A DNA stretch of 64,000 bases from Saprospiraceae bacterium (GCA_016717655.1 JADKFC010000002.1:434001-498000); one strand, 5' to 3'; positions 30,447-39,869 are shown, numbered from the stretch's first letter. Translations and numbers: made by a program. The notes: a model not told the origin generated them from the sequence alone.

Positions 30447-31097
30447 ATGTCCATCGCTGTTAATCCCCAATGTTACGAGGTACTGCACGAAAAATTCCAG
30501 TACCTGCTTGAGGATGACCTGATCCGTGAGATTTGTCAGTTTGGGCAACTCAACAAATACAGGCCAGATACTACCATTATTGACATTGGTGAAAAAATCA
30601 ATGCCATGCCCCTCATTGTGTCTGGGGCTATCAAAGTAATGACCGAGGATGAAGAGGGCAATGAACTATTGCTGTATTATCTTGAGTTGGGTGATACCTG
30701 TGCCATGACCCTCAACTGTTGTGCCAAAGCTTCTAAAAGCAATGTCAGGGCTATTACGGATGATTTTACAGAGATCTTGTTTATTCCTATGGAAAAAATT
30801 GATGAATGGATGGTTCGATACCGTTCATGGAGAAACTTCATCATCGACAATTACAGCATGCGTTTGAACGAAATGCTGCGGGCTATTGACAACCTGGCCT
30901 TCAACAATATGGAAGAGCGTTTATTCAATTACCTGACCGAAAAAGTAGCCATCACCCGCAGTAAGGAGATCAAGATTTCGCATTATCAGATTGCCAACGA
31001 CCTCAATTCATCGAGGGTAGTGATTTCAAGGTTGATGAAAAAACTGGAAGACGACGGCAAGGTAAAGCAAGGTCGAAATATGGTTGAAATGATCTAA
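30447..31097 (+). CDS. Crp/Fnr family transcriptional regulator
   Basis: This 216-residue protein has an N-terminal cyclic-nucleotide-binding-like barrel (about 1-125, with MPLIVSGAIKVMTEDEEGNELLLYYLELGD) and a C-terminal helix-turn-helix (HYQIANDLNSSRVVISRLMK, quoted as the recognition region). Two adjacent cysteines (LNCCAKASK) lie in the sensing domain, but the four-cysteine FNR cluster pattern is absent. It begins 34 bp after icmF on the same strand and is probably in the same transcript, so it may regulate the pathway. The effector is unknown. Its stop abuts the convergent DRTGG gene. Confidence 0.9.
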   Translation: MSIAVNPQCYEVLHEKFQYLLEDDLIREICQFGQLNKYRPDTTIIDIGEKINAMPLIVSGAIKVMTEDEEGNELLLYYLELGDTCAMTLNCCAKASKSNVRAITDDFTEILFIPMEKIDEWMVRYRSWRNFIIDNYSMRLNEMLRAIDNLAFNNMEERLFNYLTEKVAITRSKEIKISHYQIANDLNSSRVVISRLMKKLEDDGKVKQGRNMVEMI

Positions 31098-32198
31098 TTA
31101 AGGGTCTCTGGACTGAATGATGTAGTCCAGATCTACGTTTTCTTCAATAAGTTTGATGGCTTTCTGGACCTTCCAGGGTGTATTCTGGTTGATTTTAACT
31201 TCAATTTTTGAAATCTTTATCACGGCCTCATACGTATCCAGGTCTGTACGAATAACCGGGATCTGGTTGTCGTTGATGTACTTTAGCACACTTTCATCAA
31301 GGGGCTTATTGCCCGAAACCACGATGCCTGACAAAGGACAATGGTCGATGTGAAAAAGCTTGGAAAGCCAGGTGATTTTGTCAATGGCGTCTTTAATACT
31401 ATTGGTAGAAACAACCAATAATAAGTCTTCAGAACTTTTCAACTCTTTGAGCTCAATGAGTGATCCGGCCAGGATACCACCTACCCTGTTGGAATCCATG
31501 CCCTCAAAGTGGATGATTTCCGACCTGATGGTTTCTGCGATGGTACGAATAATGGGGAAGGCCAGTGTTGGATCATAGGGTATCAGGCCCAACAAGGGGA
31601 TGTTGTTTTCAGCCATCCATTTGCCCACGTAATATTTTACCTTTTCCAGTTTATCGGGTAAAACTTTGTTGATGATAACCCCGATTATTTCAACCTGTTC
31701 TTCTCTGAACAAAGAAGTACTCATGTTGAGCATATCAATGGTACTTCCAATACCTCCCTCAACGATCATGAGAACACCAGCATTGAGCATACGGGCTACC
31801 CTGGCATTCGACAAGCCCACCACACTACCTACACCCGGGTGACCGGTGCCTTCATAAATCACTACTTCATGGCGGTCTTCCAATACCTTTTTGGCATTCA
31901 TAACCTGGTGGATCAACGATTCAGGATTGGGATCTTCCAGGTATTTCTCTACCGCTCCCTGCCCTAAAATGACAGGGCTATGGACCTCCGGAATGATCTG
32001 GAAATGGATAAGATCTGCGAAAAGGATGGTATCCTTATCGACTTTAAAATTTTCGAAATTGAGGTGTTTTTGACCTACCGGTTTACTATAACCTACATTT
32101 AAACCTTTCCGTAAAAAGCTGGATACAAGACCCAGGGTAGACGTAGTCTTACCCACATGTTGGCTGGTGGCAGCCACATATATGCTTTTGTACTTCAA
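31098..32198 (-). CDS. BioD-like ATPase with DRTGG domain
   Basis: This 366-residue protein has an N-terminal P-loop domain of the dethiobiotin-synthetase/CobQ type (ATSQHVGKTTST, then GYSKPVGQ, YEGTGHPGVGSV) and a C-terminal DRTGG-type domain (about 215-330, including NRVGGILAG and LVVSTNSIKDAI). This architecture is known from phosphotransacetylase-associated proteins, but the phosphotransacetylase domain itself is missing here. The role is uncertain; nucleotide-dependent regulation is an inference. It is the last gene of a minus-strand run with hisS, gatA and a 44-residue membrane peptide. Confidence 0.8.
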   Translation of the reverse strand: MKYKSIYVAATSQHVGKTTSTLGLVSSFLRKGLNVGYSKPVGQKHLNFENFKVDKDTILFADLIHFQIIPEVHSPVILGQGAVEKYLEDPNPESLIHQVMNAKKVLEDRHEVVIYEGTGHPGVGSVVGLSNARVARMLNAGVLMIVEGGIGSTIDMLNMSTSLFREEQVEIIGVIINKVLPDKLEKVKYYVGKWMAENNIPLLGLIPYDPTLAFPIIRTIAETIRSEIIHFEGMDSNRVGGILAGSLIELKELKSSEDLLLVVSTNSIKDAIDKITWLSKLFHIDHCPLSGIVVSGNKPLDESVLKYINDNQIPVIRTDLDTYEAVIKISKIEVKINQNTPWKVQKAIKLIEENVDLDYIIQSRDP

Positions 32199-32209
32199 GA
32201 CGCACGGAC

Positions 32210-32344
32210 TTATTGTATAACCGGTGCGCTATTGTGAGGATGGTGGTAAACGTAAATCAGTAGGATGACAAACAAGATGATGCCCAACACAATTTTACCA
32301 AAAGTGGCTCCTTTTTTACCGAAATCTGAAGACTGACCTGACAT
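32210..32344 (-). CDS. 44-residue single-pass membrane peptide
   Basis: A small ORF from ATG 32344 to TAA 32210 encodes a basic/polar N-terminus (MSGQSSDFGKKGATFGK), one clear transmembrane helix (IVLGIILFVILLIYVYH) and a short His/Pro tail. It sits between gatA (59 bp upstream) and the DRTGG gene (11 bp downstream), all on the same strand. The strongly amphipathic, gene-like composition and tight placement argue that it is real. Topology would put the tail outside or in the periplasm. No family was recognised. Confidence 0.6.
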   Translation of the reverse strand: MSGQSSDFGKKGATFGKIVLGIILFVILLIYVYHHPHNSAPVIQ

Positions 32345-32403
32345 GGTTCTGAATTTAACCCTGCGAAGTTATGAAAAAGGGATCAATTGTCAAAACCGAG
32401 CCA

Positions 32404-33798
32404 TCATTTCAATGATAATGAAATAATTTTTTCGCTGATAGCCAGTAAGTTGTGCTCATTATTTGGCTTGCCAATGATTTGAAGATGAACCTTTTCATTT
32501 TCAAAATCTACCGGAATAGAGATGGCGGGCAGACCGGCGAGACTGGCAAGAACCGTATAAACATCTGAATAATATACTTCCAATGGATCATTGGACTTAT
32601 AATCAATTGGCCATGGCCCTGAAGCCGTCACTGGCAGAAGTACAAAATCGCTTTCCTGAAATAAGGTCTCTAATTGGTTCCTTACCCATCGACGCACTTT
32701 TTGGGCCTTGGTGTAATAGGCGTCGTAATAACCCTCACTTAAAACGAAGGTGCCCAACATGATGCGTTTTTCAACTTCTGCACCAAAACCACGGGTCCTG
32801 GTCTGGGTGTACATAGTGTCGAGACTCCCTTCTTCACCCACCCTCAAGCCATAGCGCACACCGTCGTACCTGCTGAGATTGGAGCTCGATTCAGCAGTGG
32901 TGAGGATATAATAGGTGGGTACCAGGTAATCCATGCCGTTAAAAGAAGTAGTGGTCAAATTAAAGTGTTTACCCAGCTCGTGGATAAGTCGAAAACATTG
33001 TTGAGTAAAGACATTGGATGCTGGAAAAAAATCAGAAAGAGTAGCCAAGCGGGCTGTGCTCACCGGGATTTCTGCTGCCTCCGCAGCTGATGAAACAGTG
33101 GAATCAAATTCATCGGTGCCTCTGCAAATATCATAAGCAAGCCTAATAAGTGATGTATCTCTTGCAATAAATCCCAGCTGGTCAAAGGAAGAAGCGTAGG
33201 CAATCAGTCCATGCCTAGAAATTTTACCATAGCCGGGCTTAAAACCTGCTAAACCGCAAAAAGCTGCCGGCTGCCTGATACTGCCGCCCGTATCGGTGCC
33301 AATGGCCAAATGGCATGCCCCTATTTGCACAGAAACAGCGGCGCCCCCACTAGAACCTCCGGCCACTTTATCTGCATCATCTGCGTTTCTCACGGCACCA
33401 TAAATCGTGTGGGTGCTGGCAGAGCCCATGCCAAATTCATCACAATTGGTGGTACCGATGATGATGGCATCTTCCGCTACCAATCGTTCTACAGCGGTGG
33501 CACTGAAAGGACTCACATATCCTTTCAAAATAGCAGAAGCAGCACTTACAGGTCGGTCTGCTATACAAATATTGTCTTTCACCGATATGATAACCCCATA
33601 TAGTTTACCGGGTTTTTTACCGTGGGCAATGGCCTTTTCTATGTTTTGGGCAGCTGCGAGAGCTTCATCCTTAAAGAGGTGGACAAAGGCATTGAGATGT
33701 GCCGATTGTTCTGCTATTTCCAGGTGCTGTTGTACCCAGTCAGGGAGACTCATACCTTCAGGTTTAGTATTATTCATGAATGTTGGTGAGTTGTTCAT
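32404..33798 (-). CDS. gatA: Asp-tRNA(Asn)/Glu-tRNA(Gln) amidotransferase subunit A
   Basis: GatA is the amidase of the GatCAB complex, which makes Gln-tRNA(Gln) or Asn-tRNA(Asn) by transamidation. The amidase-signature catalytic triad is complete: Lys74 (ISVKDNI), cis-Ser149 (AGGSSGG) and nucleophile Ser173 (GGSIRQPA). The length of 464 residues is normal. The ATG at 33798 overlaps the repaired hisS stop (ATGA), which supports both this start and the hisS repair. gatB and gatC are not in the window, so in this genome they lie elsewhere. Confidence 0.93.
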   Translation of the reverse strand: MNNSPTFMNNTKPEGMSLPDWVQQHLEIAEQSAHLNAFVHLFKDEALAAAQNIEKAIAHGKKPGKLYGVIISVKDNICIADRPVSAASAILKGYVSPFSATAVERLVAEDAIIIGTTNCDEFGMGSASTHTIYGAVRNADDADKVAGGSSGGAAVSVQIGACHLAIGTDTGGSIRQPAAFCGLAGFKPGYGKISRHGLIAYASSFDQLGFIARDTSLIRLAYDICRGTDEFDSTVSSAAEAAEIPVSTARLATLSDFFPASNVFTQQCFRLIHELGKHFNLTTTSFNGMDYLVPTYYILTTAESSSNLSRYDGVRYGLRVGEEGSLDTMYTQTRTRGFGAEVEKRIMLGTFVLSEGYYDAYYTKAQKVRRWVRNQLETLFQESDFVLLPVTASGPWPIDYKSNDPLEVYYSDVYTVLASLAGLPAISIPVDFENEKVHLQIIGKPNNEHNLLAISEKIISLSLK

Positions 33799-35125
33799 GA
33801 TCCCTTTATCAGGTTGATCAATTCCTCTATGTTTACTGCCTTCTGTTCTCCGCTGACCATGTTTTTGAGCATGATGGTTTGGGTGTTGATCTCATTTTCA
33901 CCAAGGATAGCCGCAAAAGGAATGCCTCTACTTCCGGATAAACATCACAGGCCACACCTGCTGCTCTGACTTTTGCTGCATGGTTAAAGGCATGCCGAAT
34001 TCCGGATTCATCAAAACAAAGGAAAATAAGTCTTACTGCCTCATCCACTTCTTTTGGAAAGCCATTGAGTTCATTGAGCACATCATAGATGCGTTCTGCT
34101 CCCAAAGAGACACCCACCCCTGAAACTCCGGGGAGGCCAAAGGCGCCGGTAAGGTTGTCATACCTTCCTCCTCCTCCGATCGAACCCATTTTGATATCCG
34201 CATGGATATCCACATCAACTTTAACCTCAAAAATACAGCCAGTGTAATAGCTCAGACCTCTTGCCAGACTGATGTCAAAAACCAAATCATGTACCTCACC
34301 ATCCTTGAGAAAATCAAAAACCGTATTCACCTCTTCAAGTCCTTTCTGACCTGACTCACTTTTTGCGAATTCAGCATGGGCGCTCAATTCAGAAAGTTGA
34401 CGGATGGATAAGATATCAAGAATGGTGCGTATCTGGCTTTCTTGCATTCCCTTGGCTAACAGCTCCCTACTCACACCTTCTTCCCCAATTTTATCCAATT
34501 TATCGATGGCAACTGTCATATCTACAAATCGATCAGCCACCCCTGCAGCTTCAGCAATACCATATAAAATTTTGCGGTTGTTGATCAGGATTTTAACACC
34601 AATGCCAAGGCGTTTAAATATTTCATGATAGATGGAAACCAATTCTGCTTCGTAGAGCAGAGACTCACTTCCTACTACATCTACATCACACTGAAAAAAT
34701 TCCTGGTATCTGCCCTTTTGAGGCTTGTCAGCCCTCCAAACCGGTTGGATCTGGTATCTCTTGAAGGGAAGTTGGATTTCATTTTGATTCATAACTACAA
34801 ACCTGGCAAAAGGAACAGTTAGGTCGTAACGCAGACCTCGTTTGGAAATAGACCTTACCAGGGCATTGGAGTCGCGTTGATCCAGCGCATCTGCATTGGC
34901 ATCTTTCAGGTAATCACCATTGTTTAATACTTTGAACAAGAGCTTGTCTCCCTCATCGCCATACTTACCCAACAAGGTATCGAGGGCTTCTATGGCGGGC
35001 GTTTCAATGGGCAAAAAACCATATTTTCGAAACACTTCTTCAACGATGCCAAAAATGTATTTCCTGCGGTTTACCTCTCCCGGTAAAAAGTCTCTAGTGC
35101 CCTTGGGCAATGCCGGTTTTGCCAT
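33795..35125 (-). CDS. hisS: Histidyl-tRNA synthetase (internal deletion/frameshift near C-terminus)
   Basis: HisRS charges tRNA(His). The class II motifs and the His-specific elements are present: PKGTRDFLPGE, RYDLTVPFARF, QPVWRADKPQKGRYQEFFQCD, ARGLSYYTG, and motif 3 GVSLGAERI. As read, the frame goes wrong after DVYPE and ends at 33833. Downstream, the correct C-terminus resumes (GIPFAAILGENEINTQTIML...NLIKGS) and ends at TGA 33795-33797, overlapping the gatA start. Between YPE and RGIPF about 13-14 residues are missing; a loss of 40 bases would restore the frame and give 456 residues. Start ATG 35125 is chosen because the ATG-less extension to 35149 runs into a -7 box. Confidence 0.9.
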
Positions 35126-35146
35126 ATAATTCTGATGATTTTGGTG

Positions 35147-35154
35147 CAAATATA
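35147..35154 (-). promoter_or_regulatory. Putative -7 box for hisS-gatA
   Basis: The minus strand reads TATATTTG, 21 bp before the hisS ATG at 35125. The longer possible start at 35149 lies within this box. A -33 TTG at standard spacing is not visible. Confidence 0.5.
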
Positions 35155-35182
35155 AGGAATTTTCGTGGGAGTAGACAGGTGA

Positions 35183-36516
35183 TCAGGCCTCACTGTTACG
35201 GTATTCCATAGGGGTCTTACCAAAGTATTTTTTAAAAACACTGCCAAAATAAGAAGGATCAGAAAAGCCATGGAAGTAGGCTATTTCAGCAATGGTCTCA
35301 TGACTGTTGACGATGTATTGGCCCGCTTTTTCCAACTTTAAAATGGTAATGTATTGCAGAGGGCTTAGACCTGTTTCTGCCTTACACATGCGCTGAAGCT
35401 GTCTCACACTTTTATTCACAAAGAGTGCCAGATCTGCAATGGTAATATCTTCAGCAAGATGGTTTTCTACGTACTGTTTTATCTTTATAGTTACCTGCCC
35501 ATCACCCGTTTTTGACATCGATAGATGATCATTTTCAGCTGCAGGAATTGATTGTTGATTGCTGTGGATGGAACTCAAATGATTGAATTCTGCCCTACTA
35601 GGCAAAGACTTGAGGTATTGGATTTTTTGATACTGAGTGATAATTGCATATATCATTACAGCCATCAGCATGGCCATCAATACCAGGAAAAGGACCGGCA
35701 TCCTGGCCAACGCACTTTGCACCTGATACCACCAGCCAGGCTTTCCTACCAGCGTGAAGGTGGGCCAAAATTGCGGAAAGCCAAAGTCATTTTTACCCGT
35801 AATGCTTGAATATTGAAGTACAGGAGGGTGGAAATCTACAGGCCATTGCCTGATATTGGAGAGGGTGTCTACGTCATCAAAACAAAGATCCATTTTCAAT
35901 TTTGTCCCTTCTTTGGGTACGATGCCCACTGCACTCCAGGGAATGGCTATTTCCATAAAATATCCATCATCCCGATCAGTACTGTCATTTAGGGTGCCTT
36001 GTAAAGTGGAGCCGGCATAAAATACAATATTGGTGCCTTCATAATCCTTGGGGACCCTTGCTCCATCCTGGATCATCCATTTATTGCCCTTAAATACCGT
36101 TTTTGGCCTTTTATGTCAACCAAAAACTGATAATCATTCAGGTCCATAGATGATTTGCTATCTGCTTTGGCATCCAGGTAAACTTCAAGGGCATCATTAA
36201 AATAAAGTTTCGGATTATCGTTGCCCAACTCATTGATGGCCAGAAAATGGTCTTCGACATCTGCAGCCAAATACAGGTGGTCATGGTCCCATTGCCAGCC
36301 ATATTTCACCGTCATTTCTTTGGCAGTTCCCCGCTTTATCTTGAGTGATTGGGTGAGCGACCATTCGTCTGCCAGGCCGTCGATTTTAATAGTTGTTTGG
36401 GTGTGTGGAAGATCAAATGCCTTTTGAGCATAACCATAGAAGCAAAAAACAAAAAATGCTGCCCAAAAAACCAGCCTTTTTTTATTATTCACACTTTGAA
36501 ATCCTCTTTTTTGCAT
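35183..36516 (-). CDS. Membrane-bound AraC-type regulator with CBM9-like periplasmic sensor (frameshifted)
   Basis: The order is: N-terminal signal/anchor segment (LVFWAAFFVFCFYGYAQ), a periplasmic carbohydrate-binding family-9-like domain (about 40-235, with IKIDGLADEWS, DHLYLAADVEDHF, GYFMEIAIPWSAVG), one transmembrane helix (VLFLVLMAMLMAVMIYAII), a linker, and a C-terminal AraC helix-turn-helix (DITIADLALFVNKSVRQLQR, FSDPSYFGSVFKKYFGKTP). The first frame breaks near 36100-36104; one extra base in that T5 run gives GQKTVFKGNKWMIQDG and 444 residues. It would sense a ligand outside the cytoplasm and regulate genes directly. The start ATG 36516 lies behind a -7 box at 36521. Ligand and regulon are unknown. 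Confidence 0.82.
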
Positions 36517-36520
36517 TCTA

Positions 36521-36528
36521 CAAAGGTA
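36521..36528 (-). promoter_or_regulatory. Putative -7 box for the membrane AraC gene
   Basis: The minus strand reads TACCTTTG five bases before the ATG at 36516, so the message would be nearly leaderless. It excludes the TTG start at 36531. No -33 match. Confidence 0.35.
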
Positions 36529-36720
36529 CAACAGGAAAATGGGTGGAAAAAGAAAAAATAAATATATTTATTATTGACAATCAATATTTTAAGTGATAAT
36601 TAAACCTATTTGACGTACCTATTGTTCCAATTTAGTTCCCAAAAGTAGGGTTAAAACAGCCGAAATGACAGCTCAATCGGCTGTGACACAAATGTGACAA
36701 TAGGCTATTGGGCTTAATTG

Positions 36721-36728
36721 TAATTTTG
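36721..36728 (+). promoter_or_regulatory. Putative -7 box for hemA
   Basis: TAATTTTG lies 15 bp before the hemA ATG at 36744 and inside the extension that would begin at TTG 36708, so it supports the later start. No clear -33 TTG at 19-21 bp. Confidence 0.45.
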
Positions 36729-36743
36729 CACTTCGTATTATTT

Positions 36744-37964
36744 ATGATCGACAACTATAAGGTTATTACATTTACCCACCACGTGGTAGAAATTGCCGAA
36801 ATTGGTAATTACCAAATTGTGGAATCAGCAGATGGATTGGGCACCCAAAGGGTCAAGAATGCACTTGGTCTGGAGGAATTTATGTACCTCAGTACCTGTA
36901 ACCGGGTAACCTATATTTTTTATACCCATCAGGTAGTAGACATTGATTTTATCACCCGATTGCTAAAGGAAGCCAATCCTGGGCTAACGGAAGAGGGCAT
37001 GGATCGGATCGAGCGCTATGTGAGCTTATATGAAGGGGTTGAAGCCATTCAGCACATTTTTGAAGTAGCCGGTTCGATTGATTCACTGGTGGTAGGTGAG
37101 AGTGAGATTTTCAGACAATTCAGGGCAGCCTACCAGCAAGCATTGGAGGCGGGGCACACCGGAGACAATTTGCGCTTGCTTGAAATAATGGCCGTTCAGG
37201 TAGCCAAACACATCTATTCACATACCAGGATCAACGAAAAACCTCTTTCCATAGCAGCCCTTGCCGGTGAGAGCATCCTCGAATCATTTAGCTCTCAAGA
37301 TGCATGCATAGCGCTGGTAGGAGCAGGAGAAACCAATACACTGGTTGCTCGATTTTTACACAAACACGGTTATCACAAGCTGCTGATTTTCAACAGAAGC
37401 CTCGACAAAGCCATTCATCTGGCAGCAGAAGTAGGAGGTAAGGCCTTTGGCCTGGATGCCCTGCCCCGTATCGAAAATTTCGATGCCCTGGTAGTTTGTA
37501 CTTCCTCACAACAGCCAATTGTCACCTCTGATCTATGGGAGCAGTGGTCTACCCAAAGTAAAAAAAGCTACCTCTTGGTCGACCTGGCAGTGCCGGCCAA
37601 TGTTGATACCAGGGTGGCTGGCCTGTCTTATGTAAATTATGTCAACATCGATCAATTGCGGGAACTGGCAGACCGCAACCTCAACTTCAGGCGTCAAGAA
37701 ATATCGATAGCCAAAACCATTGTGGATGAGGCAGTGGAGCACTTTAAAACAGTATACATGGAACGCCAGGTTGAACTGGCCCTATCTTCGCTTCCCGAAG
37801 AAGTCAAAAAAGTGAAAGAAAAAATCACTTCTGAAGTATTTAGGCACAAACTGGATCTTTTTAATGCAGAACAAAAAGAGGTCATCGATGAAATTTTGAC
37901 CTATATGGAGTCAAAATGCATTGGAATACCCATGAAACTCGCCAAAAAAACCATCAAATTTTAA
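36744..37964 (+). CDS. hemA: Glutamyl-tRNA reductase
   Basis: GluTR reduces Glu-tRNA(Glu) to glutamate-1-semialdehyde, the first step of C5 tetrapyrrole synthesis. The catalytic Cys52 is in YLSTCNRVTY; the SLVVGESEIFRQF region and the NADPH-binding ALVGAGETNTLVARF stretch follow, then the C-terminal dimerisation helices. With ATG 36744 the protein is 406 residues, normal for Bacteroidota. Tetrapyrrole synthesis fits with the cobalamin-dependent IcmF in the same window, though hemL and other hem genes are not here. An ABC exporter gene follows after 66 bp. Confidence 0.94.
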   Translation: MIDNYKVITFTHHVVEIAEIGNYQIVESADGLGTQRVKNALGLEEFMYLSTCNRVTYIFYTHQVVDIDFITRLLKEANPGLTEEGMDRIERYVSLYEGVEAIQHIFEVAGSIDSLVVGESEIFRQFRAAYQQALEAGHTGDNLRLLEIMAVQVAKHIYSHTRINEKPLSIAALAGESILESFSSQDACIALVGAGETNTLVARFLHKHGYHKLLIFNRSLDKAIHLAAEVGGKAFGLDALPRIENFDALVVCTSSQQPIVTSDLWEQWSTQSKKSYLLVDLAVPANVDTRVAGLSYVNYVNIDQLRELADRNLNFRRQEISIAKTIVDEAVEHFKTVYMERQVELALSSLPEEVKKVKEKITSEVFRHKLDLFNAEQKEVIDEILTYMESKCIGIPMKLAKKTIKF

Positions 37965-37984
37965 GTTTCGGGAACATTGTGCAT

Positions 37985-38001
37985 TTTACAACGTTTGTAA
38001 A
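37985..38001. promoter_or_regulatory. Short inverted repeat upstream of the ABC exporter gene
   Basis: TTTACA and TGTAAA are separated by five bases, 30 bp before the ATG at 38031. It might be an operator or a chance match in AT-rich DNA; there is no T-run to make it a terminator. Confidence 0.2.
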
Positions 38002-38030
38002 TTATTGCCCCGATTCCAACAAAACCTATT

Positions 38031-39800
38031 ATGCAACAGGCTAAACAGAAAGTTGACTTCAATGTATTGTGGAAGGTCATTGCCATGGCCAAGCCCTACA
38101 ATAGGTTGTTTGTTACCTGCATGGTACTTGCCGTGTTGCTGGCCCCTATCAGCAGCTTCCTGCCCTACATCGTCAAAACCATAGTTGATGAATACATAGT
38201 AGCCAATGATTTTAATGGCTTGCTGCTCATGTGTGGTTTGTTTTTTGTGGTTCTGTTGGCCAACGTCATCATGCGCTACTACTTTCTTTTCCTGTTGGCC
38301 GAGCTGGGACAAAATGTGCTCCGCGATCTGAGGGTGAAGGTATTTAAACACATTACCCAACTCAGACTCCGCTATTTTGACCAAACCCCCATCGGGACTT
38401 CTACCACCAGGACCATCAACGATATTTCAGCCATCAATGAGGTTTTTACCCAGGGCGTGATTACCATCCTGGCGGATCTGCTAGCCGTACTGACCGTGCT
38501 TGGCATTATGTTTTATACCAGTTGGCGACTCACCCTCATCAGTTTGGCCACACTGCCCTTATTGGTTTGGGCTACCTATATTTTCAGCAAAAAGGTAAAA
38601 GATTCTTATGAGCGCGTGCGGACCAACCTGGCCAAAATGAATGCTTTTTTACAAGAACGGATTACGGGCATGCGAATAGTACAGATATTTAATGCCCAAA
38701 AACAAGAGAGCGATAAATTCAGGACCATCAACAGAGATTATACCTCTGCCAACCTGGATTCCGTACTCTATTATTCGATTTTTTTTCCGGTAGTGGAATT
38801 GATTTCCGCCTTTTCACTGGCCTTGATGGTTTGGATTGGTGCAGGATCTTATCTCGAAGGAAGTGTAAGTTTTGGAGCGCTGGTGGCCTTTCCTCTTTAC
38901 CTAGACCTTTTGTTTCGTCCGGTGCGGATGGCGGCTGATAAATTCAATACCTTGCAGATGGGCCTTGTGGCCGCAGAAAGGGTTTTTAAACTCATTGAAA
39001 GTGATGAGGTCATTCCCAATGAAGGTAGCTTAAAAAAAGAGCACTTGCGCGGTAAAGTTGCTTTCAAAAATGTACACTTTGCCTACGATGAAGAAAACTT
39101 TATCCTGCACGATCTCAATTTTACCATTGAGCCAGGCCAAACCATGGCCCTCGTTGGAAGTACAGGGTCCGGCAAAAGCACCATCATCAACATCATGAAT
39201 CGATTTTACGATATCCAGAAAGGTCAGATCTTACTGGACGATGTTGATATTCGCGATTATGAATTAAGTGCCCTTCGCAAGCGTATTGCCATTGTGCTGC
39301 AGGATGTATTTTTATTTGACGGCACCGTTTATGAAAACATCACCCTCAAAGACAATAGCATCGCCATGGAGAAGGTGATCGAAGCGGCTAAAAAAATTGG
39401 GGCAGATGATTACATTACCCGTTTGCCCGATGGCTACCAGTTTATGGTCACTGAGCGTGGATCCAATTTGTCGGTAGGTCAACGTCAATTAATTTCATTT
39501 GTCAGGGCATTGGTGGTAGATCCTGATATCCTCATCCTGGATGAAGCTACCAGCAGCATTGATACAGAGACCGAAATGGTGATTCAGCATGCCATTGAAA
39601 AATTGATTGAAAAAAGAAGCAGCATCATTATCGCCCACCGATTGTCAACGATCCGGCACGCAGATTTTATTCTGGTTATGGACCAGGGCAAGGCGGTAGA
39701 GTCCGGTAGCCATGAGGCTTTGCTGGAAAAAGAAAACGGCAGATACAGAGAATTGTACGAAATGCAGGACGCCGGCATCGTTTCCTCATCGGAAATATGA
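38031..39800 (+). CDS. MsbA-like ABC exporter (fused permease/ATPase)
   Basis: This 589-residue half-transporter has six transmembrane helices (about 20-310) and an ATPase domain with Walker A GSTGSGKST, Q-loop, signature LSVGQRQ, Walker B ILILDEATSSID and H-loop IAHRLST. It is a homodimeric type IV exporter of the MsbA/LmrA group, which flips or exports lipids or drugs. The signature reads LSVGQ rather than the common LSGGQ, a known variant. It starts 66 bp after hemA and is followed by a small membrane protein gene. Substrate assignment would be guesswork. Confidence 0.9.
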   Translation: MQQAKQKVDFNVLWKVIAMAKPYNRLFVTCMVLAVLLAPISSFLPYIVKTIVDEYIVANDFNGLLLMCGLFFVVLLANVIMRYYFLFLLAELGQNVLRDLRVKVFKHITQLRLRYFDQTPIGTSTTRTINDISAINEVFTQGVITILADLLAVLTVLGIMFYTSWRLTLISLATLPLLVWATYIFSKKVKDSYERVRTNLAKMNAFLQERITGMRIVQIFNAQKQESDKFRTINRDYTSANLDSVLYYSIFFPVVELISAFSLALMVWIGAGSYLEGSVSFGALVAFPLYLDLLFRPVRMAADKFNTLQMGLVAAERVFKLIESDEVIPNEGSLKKEHLRGKVAFKNVHFAYDEENFILHDLNFTIEPGQTMALVGSTGSGKSTIINIMNRFYDIQKGQILLDDVDIRDYELSALRKRIAIVLQDVFLFDGTVYENITLKDNSIAMEKVIEAAKKIGADDYITRLPDGYQFMVTERGSNLSVGQRQLISFVRALVVDPDILILDEATSSIDTETEMVIQHAIEKLIEKRSSIIIAHRLSTIRHADFILVMDQGKAVESGSHEALLEKENGRYRELYEMQDAGIVSSSEI

Positions 39801-39823
39801 CGTCACTCATCGAAAAATGCCTT

Positions 39824-39852
39824 TATATTTGACTTTTTTCAGGATATATTTG
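39824..39852 (+). promoter_or_regulatory. Two putative -7 boxes before the small membrane protein gene
   Basis: TATATTTG occurs twice, at 39824-39831 and 39845-39852, before the ATG at 39870. Neither has a TTG at 19-21 bp, but the second has a suitable distance (17 bp) to the start. Confidence 0.35.
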
Positions 39853-39869
39853 TTTTTCAATTAAAAAGA

